A stretch of 64,000 nucleotides of DNA from an uncultured Fusicatenibacter sp. (lineage in GTDB: Bacteria > Bacillota > Clostridia > Lachnospirales > Lachnospiraceae). Location: positions 35,436 through 99,435 of the forward strand of contig CABUPZ010000001.1 of NCBI GenBank assembly GCA_902493585.1, in the 5' to 3' direction. The position numbers and the translations under genes were made by a program. This document shows, in pieces, positions 15,951 to 24,333 of this stretch. Numbering within the stretch: position 1 is the first letter of the stretch; every line of letters begins with the position of its first letter. The notes below the pieces were generated by a model that saw only the letters and a list, made by a program, of their open reading frames with translations, was not told where the DNA came from and ran no database searches.

Positions 15951-17396
15951 TTATGCCTCCTGATTTACGCTGGAACTTCGCCCGGAAATTTCTCCCGGAT
16001 TCTTCCATACTTCCAGAAGCTTTTCACATGCCCTGGGAATCTCTTCCTCCTTCATTGAGGCATATCCGATCAGCACAGTATCATCCCTGGCTTCTGTCTC
16101 ACCGATATAATAATCTTTCAGGCAGTACACCCGTATTCCAGCCTGGGCAGCCAGACGGGCGGCCTGCTCGCCGCAAAGGCCGTTGTTCATCTTCAGAAGC
16201 ACGTGCACGCCTGCATGTTCCCCGGACACGGTACAGATATCCTGAAACGCTTTCAGCTGCCGCAGCAAAAGATCGTGTTTCGACTTATACAGTGCACGCA
16301 TCCGGTTCAGATGACGTTCAAAATAGCCATCTCTCAGAAAAGTCTCCAGGATCTTCTGGTCTGTCCTGGACACGGTCGCCGAAAAATTTTTTCCTCTCTG
16401 ACGGTACCGCGGAAGGAGACTGTCCGGAAGTACCATATAGCTGACACGGATGGACGGCGCGATCGCCCTGGAAAAGGTTCCCAGATAAATCACCCGCTGT
16501 CCCTGATCGAAGCCCTGCAGGGCGGGGATCGGTTTTCCCTTATAGCGGAATTCACTGTCATAATCGTCTTCCAGCAGATAACGGTCTTCCTCCCTGGAAG
16601 CCCACGCCAGAAGAGCCATCCGGCGTTTTATCGGCATGACCGTTCCCATCGGAAACTGATGAGCCGGCATCACATAGGCAATCTGGGCGCCGGAGGCTTC
16701 CAGCGCCTTCCGGTCCATGCCCGCCTCGTCCAGAGGAACGGGACAGATTGTATGCCCCAGGCTCTGAAAACACCGGAACGCGCTCTGATACGTGGGATTT
16801 TCCATGGCAATCGTTTTCTTTTCCCCAAAGATCACCGAAAGCAACATCAGAAGGTAGTCGTTTCCGGCTCCCACAACGATCTGGGACGGACGGCAGTTTA
16901 CTCCCCTGGCGTGATGGAGATAATTGGCGATTGCCTCCCGAAGACCGTATTCTCCCTGAGAATCTCCCAGCTGAAACAATTCCGGGTCCGCATGGTTCAG
17001 CACATCTTTGGAGATCTTCTTCCAGGCATTGTGCGGAAATCCCCCCGGCTCAATTCCGCTGACGGCAAAATCCCAGCGATATTCCGGCTTCTGCTCCTCG
17101 CGGACTGCCTCCGACTCCCGCTGCATCCCTTCAATATGATACAGTTCTTCCATCTCGCAGGCAAAATATCCCCGGTAAGGGATACTTTCCAGATACCCCT
17201 CCGAGACCAGCTGCTCATACGCCAGTTCCACGGTACTGCGGCTTACCTGCAGATAACTGCTGAGAGAGCGGGAAGACGGCAGACGCTCCCCCGGGAGTAT
17301 CTGCCGTCTTCTGATTTCTTCTCTGATATAATCGTAAATCTGCTGGTATAAAGGGATTTTACTGTGCGTATCCAAAGAAATCGCAAGTTCTGTCAT
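15951..17396 (-). CDS. MocR/PdxR-type GntR regulator with aminotransferase-like domain
   Basis: A 481-residue regulator. Residues about 10-80 form a GntR winged helix (KIPLYQQIYDYIREEIRRR, LPSSRSLSSYLQVSRSTVELAYEQL). Residues about 110-470 form a fold-type I aminotransferase-like domain (NPTYQSAF, LLEDDYDSEFRY, YLGTFSRAIAPSIRVSYMVLP). In GabR, PdxR and relatives the last motif carries the PLP-binding lysine in the context FSK; here residue 310 is Arg (codon AGG). PLP may therefore not bind covalently. It lies 11 bases downstream of glnS, with GAGG before its ATG, and is probably cotranscribed with it. Regulated genes are unknown. Confidence 0.92.
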   Translation of the reverse strand: MTELAISLDTHSKIPLYQQIYDYIREEIRRRQILPGERLPSSRSLSSYLQVSRSTVELAYEQLVSEGYLESIPYRGYFACEMEELYHIEGMQRESEAVREEQKPEYRWDFAVSGIEPGGFPHNAWKKISKDVLNHADPELFQLGDSQGEYGLREAIANYLHHARGVNCRPSQIVVGAGNDYLLMLLSVIFGEKKTIAMENPTYQSAFRCFQSLGHTICPVPLDEAGMDRKALEASGAQIAYVMPAHQFPMGTVMPIKRRMALLAWASREEDRYLLEDDYDSEFRYKGKPIPALQGFDQGQRVIYLGTFSRAIAPSIRVSYMVLPDSLLPRYRQRGKNFSATVSRTDQKILETFLRDGYFERHLNRMRALYKSKHDLLLRQLKAFQDICTVSGEHAGVHVLLKMNNGLCGEQAARLAAQAGIRVYCLKDYYIGETEARDDTVLIGYASMKEEEIPRACEKLLEVWKNPGEISGRSSSVNQEA

Positions 17397-17407
17397 ATCT
17401 TTTTTCC

Positions 17408-19081
17408 TCAGTTCTGTTTTGGAAGCTTAAAGGAACTCTTCAAAGAAACGATACGGTTAAACACCAGCGCATCCTCTTTGGAATCCTTTGCGTCCACACA
17501 GAAGTATCCGTTCCGCACAAACTGGAAACGGTCGTATGGTTTCGCGCCTGCAAAAGCCGGTTCCAGATAGCATTCGCTCTTCACCGTCAGAGAATTTGGA
17601 TTCAGATTCAGTGAACCATCCTCATTGTATACGCCCTTTTCCTCATCGATCAGATTCTCGTACAGGCGGCATACTGCCTTCACCGCTGTCTCTGCGGCTA
17701 CCCAGTGGATCGTGCCTTTTACTTTTCTTCCGTCCGGCGCATTTCCGCCTTTGGTCTCCGGATCATAGGTGGCATGGATCACAGTAATATTGCCGTTTTC
17801 ATCCTTCTCACATCCGGTACAGGTAACAAAGTATGCGTTCATCAGGCGCACTTCATTGCCCGGGAACATACGGAAATATTTTTTCGGCGGAACTTCCATG
17901 AAATCTTCCCGCTCAATGTACAGTTCTCTGCCAAACGGTACCTGACGGCTTCCCAGAGACTCATTTTCCAGGTTGTTCGGTACATCCAGCATCTCTGTCT
18001 GGCCTTCCGGATAATTGTCAATGACCAGTTTCACAGGATCCAGGATCGCCATCATACGCGGACTCTTCATTTTCAGGTCTTCCCGGATACAGTACTCCAG
18101 CATCGCATAGTCCACGGAACTGTTTGCCTTGGAGATTCCGCACAGATCGATCAGCATCTGGATGGATTCCGGCGTAAATCCACGGCGGCGCAGTCCTGCA
18201 ATGGAAGCGATCCGCGGATCATCCCATCCGTCCACAATTCCGTCCTCTACCAGTTTCTTGATGTAACGCTTTCCGGTCACCACGTTGGTCAGATACAGCT
18301 TCGCGAACTCAATCTGACGCGGCGGCATCGGATATTCCAGTTCTCTTACCACCCAGTCATAGAGCGGGCGGTGATCCTCAAATTCCAGTGTACACAGGGA
18401 GTGGGTAATGCCCTCGATCGCATCCTCGATCGGATGTGCGAAATCGTACATCGGATAAATGCACCATTTATCTCCGGTGTTATGGTGAGTCACATGGGCC
18501 ACACGATAAATGATCGGATCTCTCATATTGATATTCGGGGACGCCATATCGATTTTGGCGCGGAGCACCCGGCTGCCGTCCTCAAACTTTCCGTCTTTCA
18601 TCTGCTGAAACAGTTCCAGGTTTTCCTCGATGCTGCGGTTCCGGTACGGACTGTCTTTTCCAGGCTCTGTGAGAGTTCCCCGGTATTCACGGATCTCCTC
18701 CGGACTCAGGTCGCAGACATACGCCTTTCCTTTTTTGATCAGCTTTACCGCCGCCTCATACATCTGGTCAAAGTAGTCGGACGCGAAATACAGATGATCT
18801 TTCCAGTCGGCGCCCAGCCACTGGATGTCTTCCTTGATGGACTCAACAAATTCCGTTTTCTCCTTGGTCGGGTTTGTATCATCAAAACGAAGGTGAAATT
18901 CACCGTTATACTTTTTCGCCATTCCGTAGCTCAGCAGGATCGCTTTGGCATGTCCGATGTGCAGATAGCCGTTGGGCTCCGGCGGAAAACGGGTGCAGAC
19001 ATGGTCATAAACGCCCTCTGCCAGGTCTTTGTCAATGGCCTGCTCGATAAAATTTCTGGATACCACTTCTTTTTCTTCCAT
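17408..19081 (-). CDS. glnS: Glutaminyl-tRNA synthetase
   Basis: A 557-residue class I aminoacyl-tRNA synthetase of the GlnRS type. The ATP-binding HIGH motif is in FPPEPNGYLHIGHAK (about residue 40). The RFDDTNP segment and GWDDPRIASIAGLRRRGFTPESI are GlnRS hallmarks. The KMSKS-equivalent is VTGKRYIKKL, a departure from the E. coli VMSKR form. The C-terminal beta-barrel domains that read the anticodon are present (about 340-557). It attaches Gln to tRNA-Gln directly. A sigma-A promoter lies about 45 bases upstream and no T-box leader is present. Confidence 0.96.
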   Translation of the reverse strand: MEEKEVVSRNFIEQAIDKDLAEGVYDHVCTRFPPEPNGYLHIGHAKAILLSYGMAKKYNGEFHLRFDDTNPTKEKTEFVESIKEDIQWLGADWKDHLYFASDYFDQMYEAAVKLIKKGKAYVCDLSPEEIREYRGTLTEPGKDSPYRNRSIEENLELFQQMKDGKFEDGSRVLRAKIDMASPNINMRDPIIYRVAHVTHHNTGDKWCIYPMYDFAHPIEDAIEGITHSLCTLEFEDHRPLYDWVVRELEYPMPPRQIEFAKLYLTNVVTGKRYIKKLVEDGIVDGWDDPRIASIAGLRRRGFTPESIQMLIDLCGISKANSSVDYAMLEYCIREDLKMKSPRMMAILDPVKLVIDNYPEGQTEMLDVPNNLENESLGSRQVPFGRELYIEREDFMEVPPKKYFRMFPGNEVRLMNAYFVTCTGCEKDENGNITVIHATYDPETKGGNAPDGRKVKGTIHWVAAETAVKAVCRLYENLIDEEKGVYNEDGSLNLNPNSLTVKSECYLEPAFAGAKPYDRFQFVRNGYFCVDAKDSKEDALVFNRIVSLKSSFKLPKQN

Positions 19082-19124
19082 AGGGATGAATCCTCCTCGA
19101 ATCTATTGCTGCTTATAATATTCC

Positions 19125-19152
19125 ACTATAACACAAAAATCCCTGTTTTCAA
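19125..19152 (-). promoter_or_regulatory. Promoter of glnS
   Basis: On the minus strand, TTGAAA (19152-19147), a 16-base spacer and TATAGT (19130-19125), with the ATG 44 bases further on and an AGGAGGA site before it. Confidence 0.65.
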
Positions 19153-19292
19153 AGGTTTTTCTGTACTATTTTTGTAACATAACGTAACAGTTCATCCAGG
19201 TCTGCACATTTTCTGCCGGACAGCAGGAAATTGAGGAAAGAGATATTATTTCCGCAGCGATGGAACCTGCGCTGCATAAATAAAGCACGGTA

Positions 19293-19358
19293 AAACAAGC
19301 CCCAGCAGGAAACGACTGTGAACAAGAAGTTCCAAGCGCTTTTTCTGCCAGGGCTTAT
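19293..19358 (-). terminator. Terminator of the epimerase-mannosidase operon
   Basis: On the minus strand, AAGCCCTGGCAG pairs with CTGCTGGGGCTT across a 36-base loop, followed by GTTTTACC. It lies about 20 bases after the mannosidase stop. Confidence 0.65.
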
Positions 19359-19373
19359 TATTATATATTTTCC

Positions 19374-22300
19374 TTACTCTGAAAGAACGTCTTTCAATTT
19401 TATTTTAATAGTTTTGATCTCATATGGCTTCATATCGAAGACAACGGTGTGCTCTGTATACCCTGCCGGAATCTCTTTTTCTTCCATCAAGTTACACTCC
19501 GCAGCCTCTGCAATCGCTTCTCCACAGGTCAGGGTGACTCTGGATCTCTTATTGCAGCATTCATACAGGCGGACGATCAGTTCTTCTCCCTGCTCCGCCA
19601 TCTTTGCCGTTTCAATGACAACATTTTCCTGATCCACGCGAAGGAACGAATATTCCGGACTCAGGCTTCCCCCTTCATTCTCCTTTACCACTGCGGTCAT
19701 CGGATTATTGAACTCATAGGCACGTGCCACGGTTCCCGCCTCTTTCCAGCTGCCTCTGTGAGGATAGATCGAATACGCAAACTCATGGTGTTCCTTGTCC
19801 GCCTCCGGATTCGGATAAATCGGAGATTTCAGCATGGAAAGTCCAACGTTTGAACCTCTGACGCTGACACCATATTTACAGTCATTGAATACGCTGACAC
19901 CGTACCCTTCCTCGGATACATCCAGCCATTTATGATGGCACACTTCAAATTTCGCAAAATCCCAGGAAGTATTTGCATGGGTAGGTCTTGTCACATTTCC
20001 ATACTGAATATCAAACACAGCTTCATTGGCATGAACGTCCACCGGGAAATAGTCCTTGAGGAAAATCTGATGCTCTTTCCAGTCCACCGTATTCTTGATG
20101 TCAATTCGCGGAATTTCATGATACATATAAATATCCTGCACGATCACAGAATCCAGATACTTTCTCTCAATTCTCACACATGCCCTTACCGGTCCGTTCT
20201 CTGTCACTTCCATGGAAGAGACATCGTCGATTTCCCAGGATTTTTCCGTATAATAATTGTTTACATCCCAGGCATCATAATTGTGCGGCCGGTCTTCGTA
20301 GCTGAAGATCACGTTTCCTGCCTCACCCGGCTTCAGGACCTCTCTGCCCGCCTCTTTGTCATAAATCCTTGCAAACTGTCCTTTTTCATTATAATCCACG
20401 GCAAACCAGTCGTTTTCCATATGTTTCACAGAGACATCCATGGACGGAGCACTCTGGTCTGCACCCTCCTCCAGCACATAGGTCTTGTAACCTTTGGAAG
20501 GAACATGTTTTGCCACAAAAATCCATTTTCCCTGTGCCGTCTTCTGCACCGGGATCAGTGCTTCTCCGTCTCTGAGAACCGGATGCTGAATCTCCCCCGG
20601 GCAGGAGAAAGATACAAGTCCCGGAACCTCGGCGCTGTTGGGATTAAATACAACGACTGCATGGCGTGGCGCCTGAATGCCCTGTACAAGGCTGCCCAGG
20701 GATGCCGCCGTCAGTTCTCTGTTTTCCGCCAGGATTTTTTCATATTCCTCTTTGGAATCCTCGTAAACTTCCTTGATGGAAGATCCCGGAAGAATATCGT
20801 GGAACTGATTTCTCAGGATCACTTCCCAGCCCTCTTTCAATGCTTCTTTTGGATAGAGAGCGCCGGTAAGCTGATGATCCATCATCGCGTAGGTCTCTTC
20901 GTTCTGGTAAGCAAACTCTGATTTTCTGTTATACTTTTTATTTCTCGCCATAGACGTATAGGTACCCCTGTGGTATTCCAGATACAGTTCCCCTACCCAG
21001 GACGGCAGATATTTGCTTCCCTTCGTCTCTTGATCGAGCTTTTCAAAAAACTCTTTTGCGGTGGACATCCGGGTTCTCGGGCAGCCCGGGATTCCTTTCG
21101 CCATACGTCTCTGATTCTCCAGCTGTTCCTTGGTAGGACCGCCGCCTCCATCACCGAAACCGAAGCTGCACAGCACTTCATCGTTCAGATCCTTCTGGCT
21201 GTAGCGCGCCCAGGCACCTTTCATCTGGCTTGGATTCAGGAACCCGTTGTATGTGGTGAAATGTTCTGTCTCTGTTCCGCCTTCCACCGCTCCTTTGTTG
21301 TAGTCTCTGGTGGGAATAAAGTGGGTCAGAACCCTGCTTCCGTCAATTCCCTCCCATTCAAAGGTATCGTAAGGCATTTTATTGAATTCATTCCAGCTGA
21401 TTTTGGTGGTCATGAAATATGGCATTTCGCATTTCTGCAGAATCTGGGGCAGAGCCGCAGAATATCCGAAAACATCCGGCAGCCAGAGAATGGAATTGTC
21501 TTTTCCGAATTCTTCCCGGAAAAATGTCTTTCCGTGAATGATCTGGCGCACCAGAGCTTCTCCGGAAGCGATGTTGCAGTCCGCCTCCACAAACATTCCG
21601 CCTTCCGGCTCCCATCTGCCCTCCGCGATCCGTTCCCGGATCTCTTCATATACTTCCGGCGCATGTTTCTTTACGTATTTGTAAAGCTGAGGCTGGCTGG
21701 ACATAAAAATATATTCCGGATATTCTTTCATCAGATTCAGAACTGTGGAAAAGCTTCTTACTGCCTTATCCTCCGTTACTTTCAGCGTCCACATCCATGC
21801 GCAGTCAATATGGGTGTGTCCCACACAGCACACCACCGGTCCCTGGTTTTCATCGCAGTGTTTCTCATAAAATTCTTTGGTAATATATTCCTGTGCCTTT
21901 TCCAGGCTGTCATAGTATTCCTGAGAGCCTTCCCGTCTCATATCCAGAAGATTCAGGGAATCATTCAGCGCCTGGATGATCGTGATATATGCCCTGTCCT
22001 CAGGATTCAGCAGACGCGCGGTCTCATAGGGCACAGACAGATCGTAGAAGTACTTTTCTGTCTTTCGGTCCAGAACTTTCAGTTTGGAGTCCAGCTTCAG
22101 GCTGAAATTCTGATCTCCGATAAATGCGGAAAGAGTGATCCGATATACCGCTCCTGCCTCTGCTTTTTCGGCAAGAACAATTTCCCGGTGATTGACATCC
22201 AGTCCCTGCACCAGTTTTCCGTTGACGTAGATGGTAAACTGCGGATTTGTGGCATCCCATTCACCCTCTCTTCCTGTGATCAGTTCATAGACCACGCACT

Positions 22301-22538
22301 TTTGATCAAATTGCTCCGGAATCGTCACTGTGGTTTCAAACCAGTAATACTCCCGGTGTCCTCCCCAGATCTGCTCCCTGTTGAAGTCCTCCCAGGAAGA
22401 AGTGTCCAGATCTTCCACAGGATCAAATCTTCGGTCCGTTTTCACCATTTTGTAGTTCTGGATATCCACAGTCTCAGGATAGATCTGCTCTTTCAGATAT
22501 TCCAGCATTTTTCCGATTCTTTCCTTGATAAGAATCAT
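19374..22538 (-). CDS. GH38 alpha-mannosidase
   Basis: A 1054-residue enzyme of glycoside hydrolase family 38. The metal-binding GHTHIDCAWMWTLKVTEDK, the family stretch RWEPEGGMFVEADCN and the nucleophile Asp355 in LWLPDVFGYS are all present; the C-terminal half is the beta-sandwich region. No signal peptide, so it acts on imported or intracellular mannosides. GH38 enzymes remove alpha-linked mannose with retention, usually with Zn2+. Its ATG overlaps the stop of the AGE epimerase (ATGA, 22535-22538), so the two act in one operon that would release and interconvert mannose. Confidence 0.94.
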   Translation of the reverse strand: MILIKERIGKMLEYLKEQIYPETVDIQNYKMVKTDRRFDPVEDLDTSSWEDFNREQIWGGHREYYWFETTVTIPEQFDQKCVVYELITGREGEWDATNPQFTIYVNGKLVQGLDVNHREIVLAEKAEAGAVYRITLSAFIGDQNFSLKLDSKLKVLDRKTEKYFYDLSVPYETARLLNPEDRAYITIIQALNDSLNLLDMRREGSQEYYDSLEKAQEYITKEFYEKHCDENQGPVVCCVGHTHIDCAWMWTLKVTEDKAVRSFSTVLNLMKEYPEYIFMSSQPQLYKYVKKHAPEVYEEIRERIAEGRWEPEGGMFVEADCNIASGEALVRQIIHGKTFFREEFGKDNSILWLPDVFGYSAALPQILQKCEMPYFMTTKISWNEFNKMPYDTFEWEGIDGSRVLTHFIPTRDYNKGAVEGGTETEHFTTYNGFLNPSQMKGAWARYSQKDLNDEVLCSFGFGDGGGGPTKEQLENQRRMAKGIPGCPRTRMSTAKEFFEKLDQETKGSKYLPSWVGELYLEYHRGTYTSMARNKKYNRKSEFAYQNEETYAMMDHQLTGALYPKEALKEGWEVILRNQFHDILPGSSIKEVYEDSKEEYEKILAENRELTAASLGSLVQGIQAPRHAVVVFNPNSAEVPGLVSFSCPGEIQHPVLRDGEALIPVQKTAQGKWIFVAKHVPSKGYKTYVLEEGADQSAPSMDVSVKHMENDWFAVDYNEKGQFARIYDKEAGREVLKPGEAGNVIFSYEDRPHNYDAWDVNNYYTEKSWEIDDVSSMEVTENGPVRACVRIERKYLDSVIVQDIYMYHEIPRIDIKNTVDWKEHQIFLKDYFPVDVHANEAVFDIQYGNVTRPTHANTSWDFAKFEVCHHKWLDVSEEGYGVSVFNDCKYGVSVRGSNVGLSMLKSPIYPNPEADKEHHEFAYSIYPHRGSWKEAGTVARAYEFNNPMTAVVKENEGGSLSPEYSFLRVDQENVVIETAKMAEQGEELIVRLYECCNKRSRVTLTCGEAIAEAAECNLMEEKEIPAGYTEHTVVFDMKPYEIKTIKIKLKDVLSE

Positions 22539-23797
22539 TCGTTTTTACCTCCAAGTGTCCGTTTATTTTTTACAGCAGGTGCGATGGATAAATCCGGTAC
22601 ATAAAAGGGAATCAGCGTTGCCTGCAGCGCGTGATAGAGATCCGATTTGCCCGGCCACACCGTTCCGATGACATGGTTTTCCTGATCCAGCTGGTGGAAC
22701 CAGGAGCCATGGACATGGTCAAGAACCGTCTCGTCCAGATAACGCAGAAACTCTGCATACTGGTCTGCATATTCCTCTTTTCCGGTTATATGATACAGAA
22801 CGGAGGAAGTATTGATGGCTTCCGCCAGTGTCCAGTGCATCCGGTCATGAACCACCGGTTTTCCCTCCCAGTCTGTGGTGTAGACAATGCCGGGAGCCCC
22901 GTCCACATTCCATGCATCCTTGATTGCCCGACCGTAAAGCTGCTCAGAAATATCCAGATACTTTTTCGCTGCCAATTTATCCTGCGGATAGGTAGATAAC
23001 GCCCACTGTGCGATCAGCCTCGCCCACTCAATCCCATGACCCGGGGTTGCTCCGTAAGGCTTGAACGGGTCATCCGGACGCTCTTTGCTGCATTCCAGAT
23101 CGGCTTTCCAATCCCGGGTATAATGCTCCGGGATCCGCCAATGATTCTTCTCCGCCCATCCGGCTACATGGTCAATGATCCGCCCTGCTCTGACACGATA
23201 CTTCTCTTCTTTTGTAACGTCTGCCGCAGCGAGAAAGGCTTCCACCGTATGCATATTGGCGTTTAATCCGCGGTAATCATCCAGGACGGTAAATTCCGTA
23301 TTCCAGGTGTCGCAGGCAAGCCCTTCTTCCTCATTCCAAAAACGAAGATCATAAAGGTTCAGCGCCTCTTTCAGAAGATCTTCCGCTCCGGGTCTTTCCG
23401 CCAGTACCGCAGAGGATGCCGCCAGGATCACAAAGGCATGGGCATAACACTGTTTGGTCGGCAGAATACCCCCGTCTGCAGTACGCCCGGCATACCAGCC
23501 TCCATGCTCTTTGTCGTGCAGTTCTCCCGTCAGCCCTTTCAAGCCGGCATCCGCCAGTGTTTCGCTCCCGGGATGTCCAAGGAACGTTCCCAGGCTGTAA
23601 ACATGCACCATACGGCTGGTAATCCATGTCTCCCTGTTTCTTTCCGGCCACGGCGTACCATCGTCTCCAAGATAATAGGAACCTCCTCCCGGAGATGGAA
23701 AACGGTGACCAAAATTCAGCAGCCCTTCCCGGACTTCTTTCAGAAATTCAGCATTTTCCTTTGTATCAATCTGATACTTTCTGTTCCCTGTTTTCAT
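22535..23797 (-). CDS. AGE family epimerase/isomerase
   Basis: A 420-residue (alpha/alpha)6-barrel enzyme of the N-acylglucosamine 2-epimerase family. Family-like segments include WITSRMVHVYSLGTFLG, GGWYAGRTADGG, TKQCYAHAFVILAAS, LNANMHTVEAFLAAAD, ATPGHGIEWARLIAQW and WTLAEAINTSSVLYHITG, with the conserved His residues on loops. Members include mannose isomerase (YihS-like), cellobiose 2-epimerase and GlcNAc 2-epimerase. Being coupled to an alpha-mannosidase, an isomerase of mannose or of a mannose-containing sugar is the favoured reading. The start codon is the ATG at 23797 after GGGAAG. Confidence 0.88.
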   Translation of the reverse strand: MKTGNRKYQIDTKENAEFLKEVREGLLNFGHRFPSPGGGSYYLGDDGTPWPERNRETWITSRMVHVYSLGTFLGHPGSETLADAGLKGLTGELHDKEHGGWYAGRTADGGILPTKQCYAHAFVILAASSAVLAERPGAEDLLKEALNLYDLRFWNEEEGLACDTWNTEFTVLDDYRGLNANMHTVEAFLAAADVTKEEKYRVRAGRIIDHVAGWAEKNHWRIPEHYTRDWKADLECSKERPDDPFKPYGATPGHGIEWARLIAQWALSTYPQDKLAAKKYLDISEQLYGRAIKDAWNVDGAPGIVYTTDWEGKPVVHDRMHWTLAEAINTSSVLYHITGKEEYADQYAEFLRYLDETVLDHVHGSWFHQLDQENHVIGTVWPGKSDLYHALQATLIPFYVPDLSIAPAVKNKRTLGGKNE

Positions 23798-23907
23798 GTT
23801 TTCTTCCCTTTCTGCTCATATAGTCATTGAGCTTATTTCATTTTCATTTTTTCTTCTTTTTTCATTCAATTCGACAATATTTTCTTTTCCTCATCCGATC
23901 TTTCTGT

Positions 23908-23937
23908 ATTATATCTCACAGTTTTTTCGGTTGTCAA
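23908..23937 (-). promoter_or_regulatory. Promoter of the epimerase-mannosidase operon
   Basis: On the minus strand, consensus TTGACA (23937-23932), an 18-base spacer and consensus TATAAT (23913-23908). A fairly A+T-rich leader of about 110 bases follows before the epimerase ATG. No operator could be assigned. Confidence 0.8.
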
Positions 23938-24019
23938 TTCTGTTTTATAGTTATTTTCACTTTCTTTTTTTCGCTGCTCAAACACGCTGAAATTTGTTTG
24001 AAAATCTTTCCGGAAACAC

Positions 24020-24051
24020 AAAAAAGGAACCCTTATTTCTAAGGATTCCTT
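24020..24051 (-). terminator. Terminator of tRNA-Thr
   Basis: On the minus strand, a 12-bp stem (AAGGAATCCTTA with TAAGGGTTCCTT) and a GAAA loop, followed by TTTTTG, about 10 bases after the tRNA. Confidence 0.9.
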
Positions 24052-24059
24052 AATAGAAA

Positions 24060-24132
24060 AGCTGCCTAGCGGATTTGAACCGCCGACCTCCGCCTTACCA
24101 AGGCGACGCTCTACCAACTGAGCCAAGGCAGC
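24060..24132 (-). tRNA. tRNA-Thr (anticodon GGT)
   Basis: The minus strand folds as a full cloverleaf: acceptor GCTGCCT/AGGCAGC, D-arm GCTC/GAGC, anticodon stem TCGCC/GGCGG around TTGGTAA (anticodon GGT, reads ACC and ACU), T-arm GGCGG/CCGCT with TTCAAAT. CCA is not encoded. A consensus promoter and a terminator flank it as a single-gene unit. Confidence 0.97.
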
Positions 24133-24169
24133 ATCTGTATTGAGTTTTATCGGCTCGCTACAAGAAAAG

Positions 24170-24198
24170 AGTTTACCAGAGAAGTGTCGAATTGTCAA
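24170..24198 (-). promoter_or_regulatory. Promoter of tRNA-Thr
   Basis: On the minus strand, TTGACA (24198-24193), 17-base spacer, TAAACT (24175-24170), with the tRNA 5' end 38 bases downstream. Confidence 0.85.
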
Positions 24199-24230
24199 CA
24201 ATTTTTTCTACAATTTTTTATTTTTTTTCA

Positions 24231-24275
24231 GAGCGTGTTTGAAAACTGCATTTCTGTAGTTTTCAAACACGCTCC
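24231..24275. repeat. Repeat family A copy, near-perfect hairpin
   Basis: Perfect 17-bp arms starting GAGCGTGTTTGAAAACT, extended by three further pairs (one a wobble) around a TTTC loop. It lies between the tRNA-Thr promoter and the end of the ABC exporter gene. The minus-strand flank has A-runs, not T-runs, so it is not a standard terminator for the exporter. Same family as 14030, 45180 and 53010. Confidence 0.75.
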
Positions 24276-24333
24276 AGCAGGGCACAAAAAAGACTATACG
24301 GAATAATTTGGATACCGTTGACCCCAATAAGTT

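Noticed and set aside
19082..19292. A T-box leader before glnS
   Set aside because: No AGGGTGGNACCGCG-like word and no terminator of T-box type; a plain promoter lies only 45 bases from the start codon.
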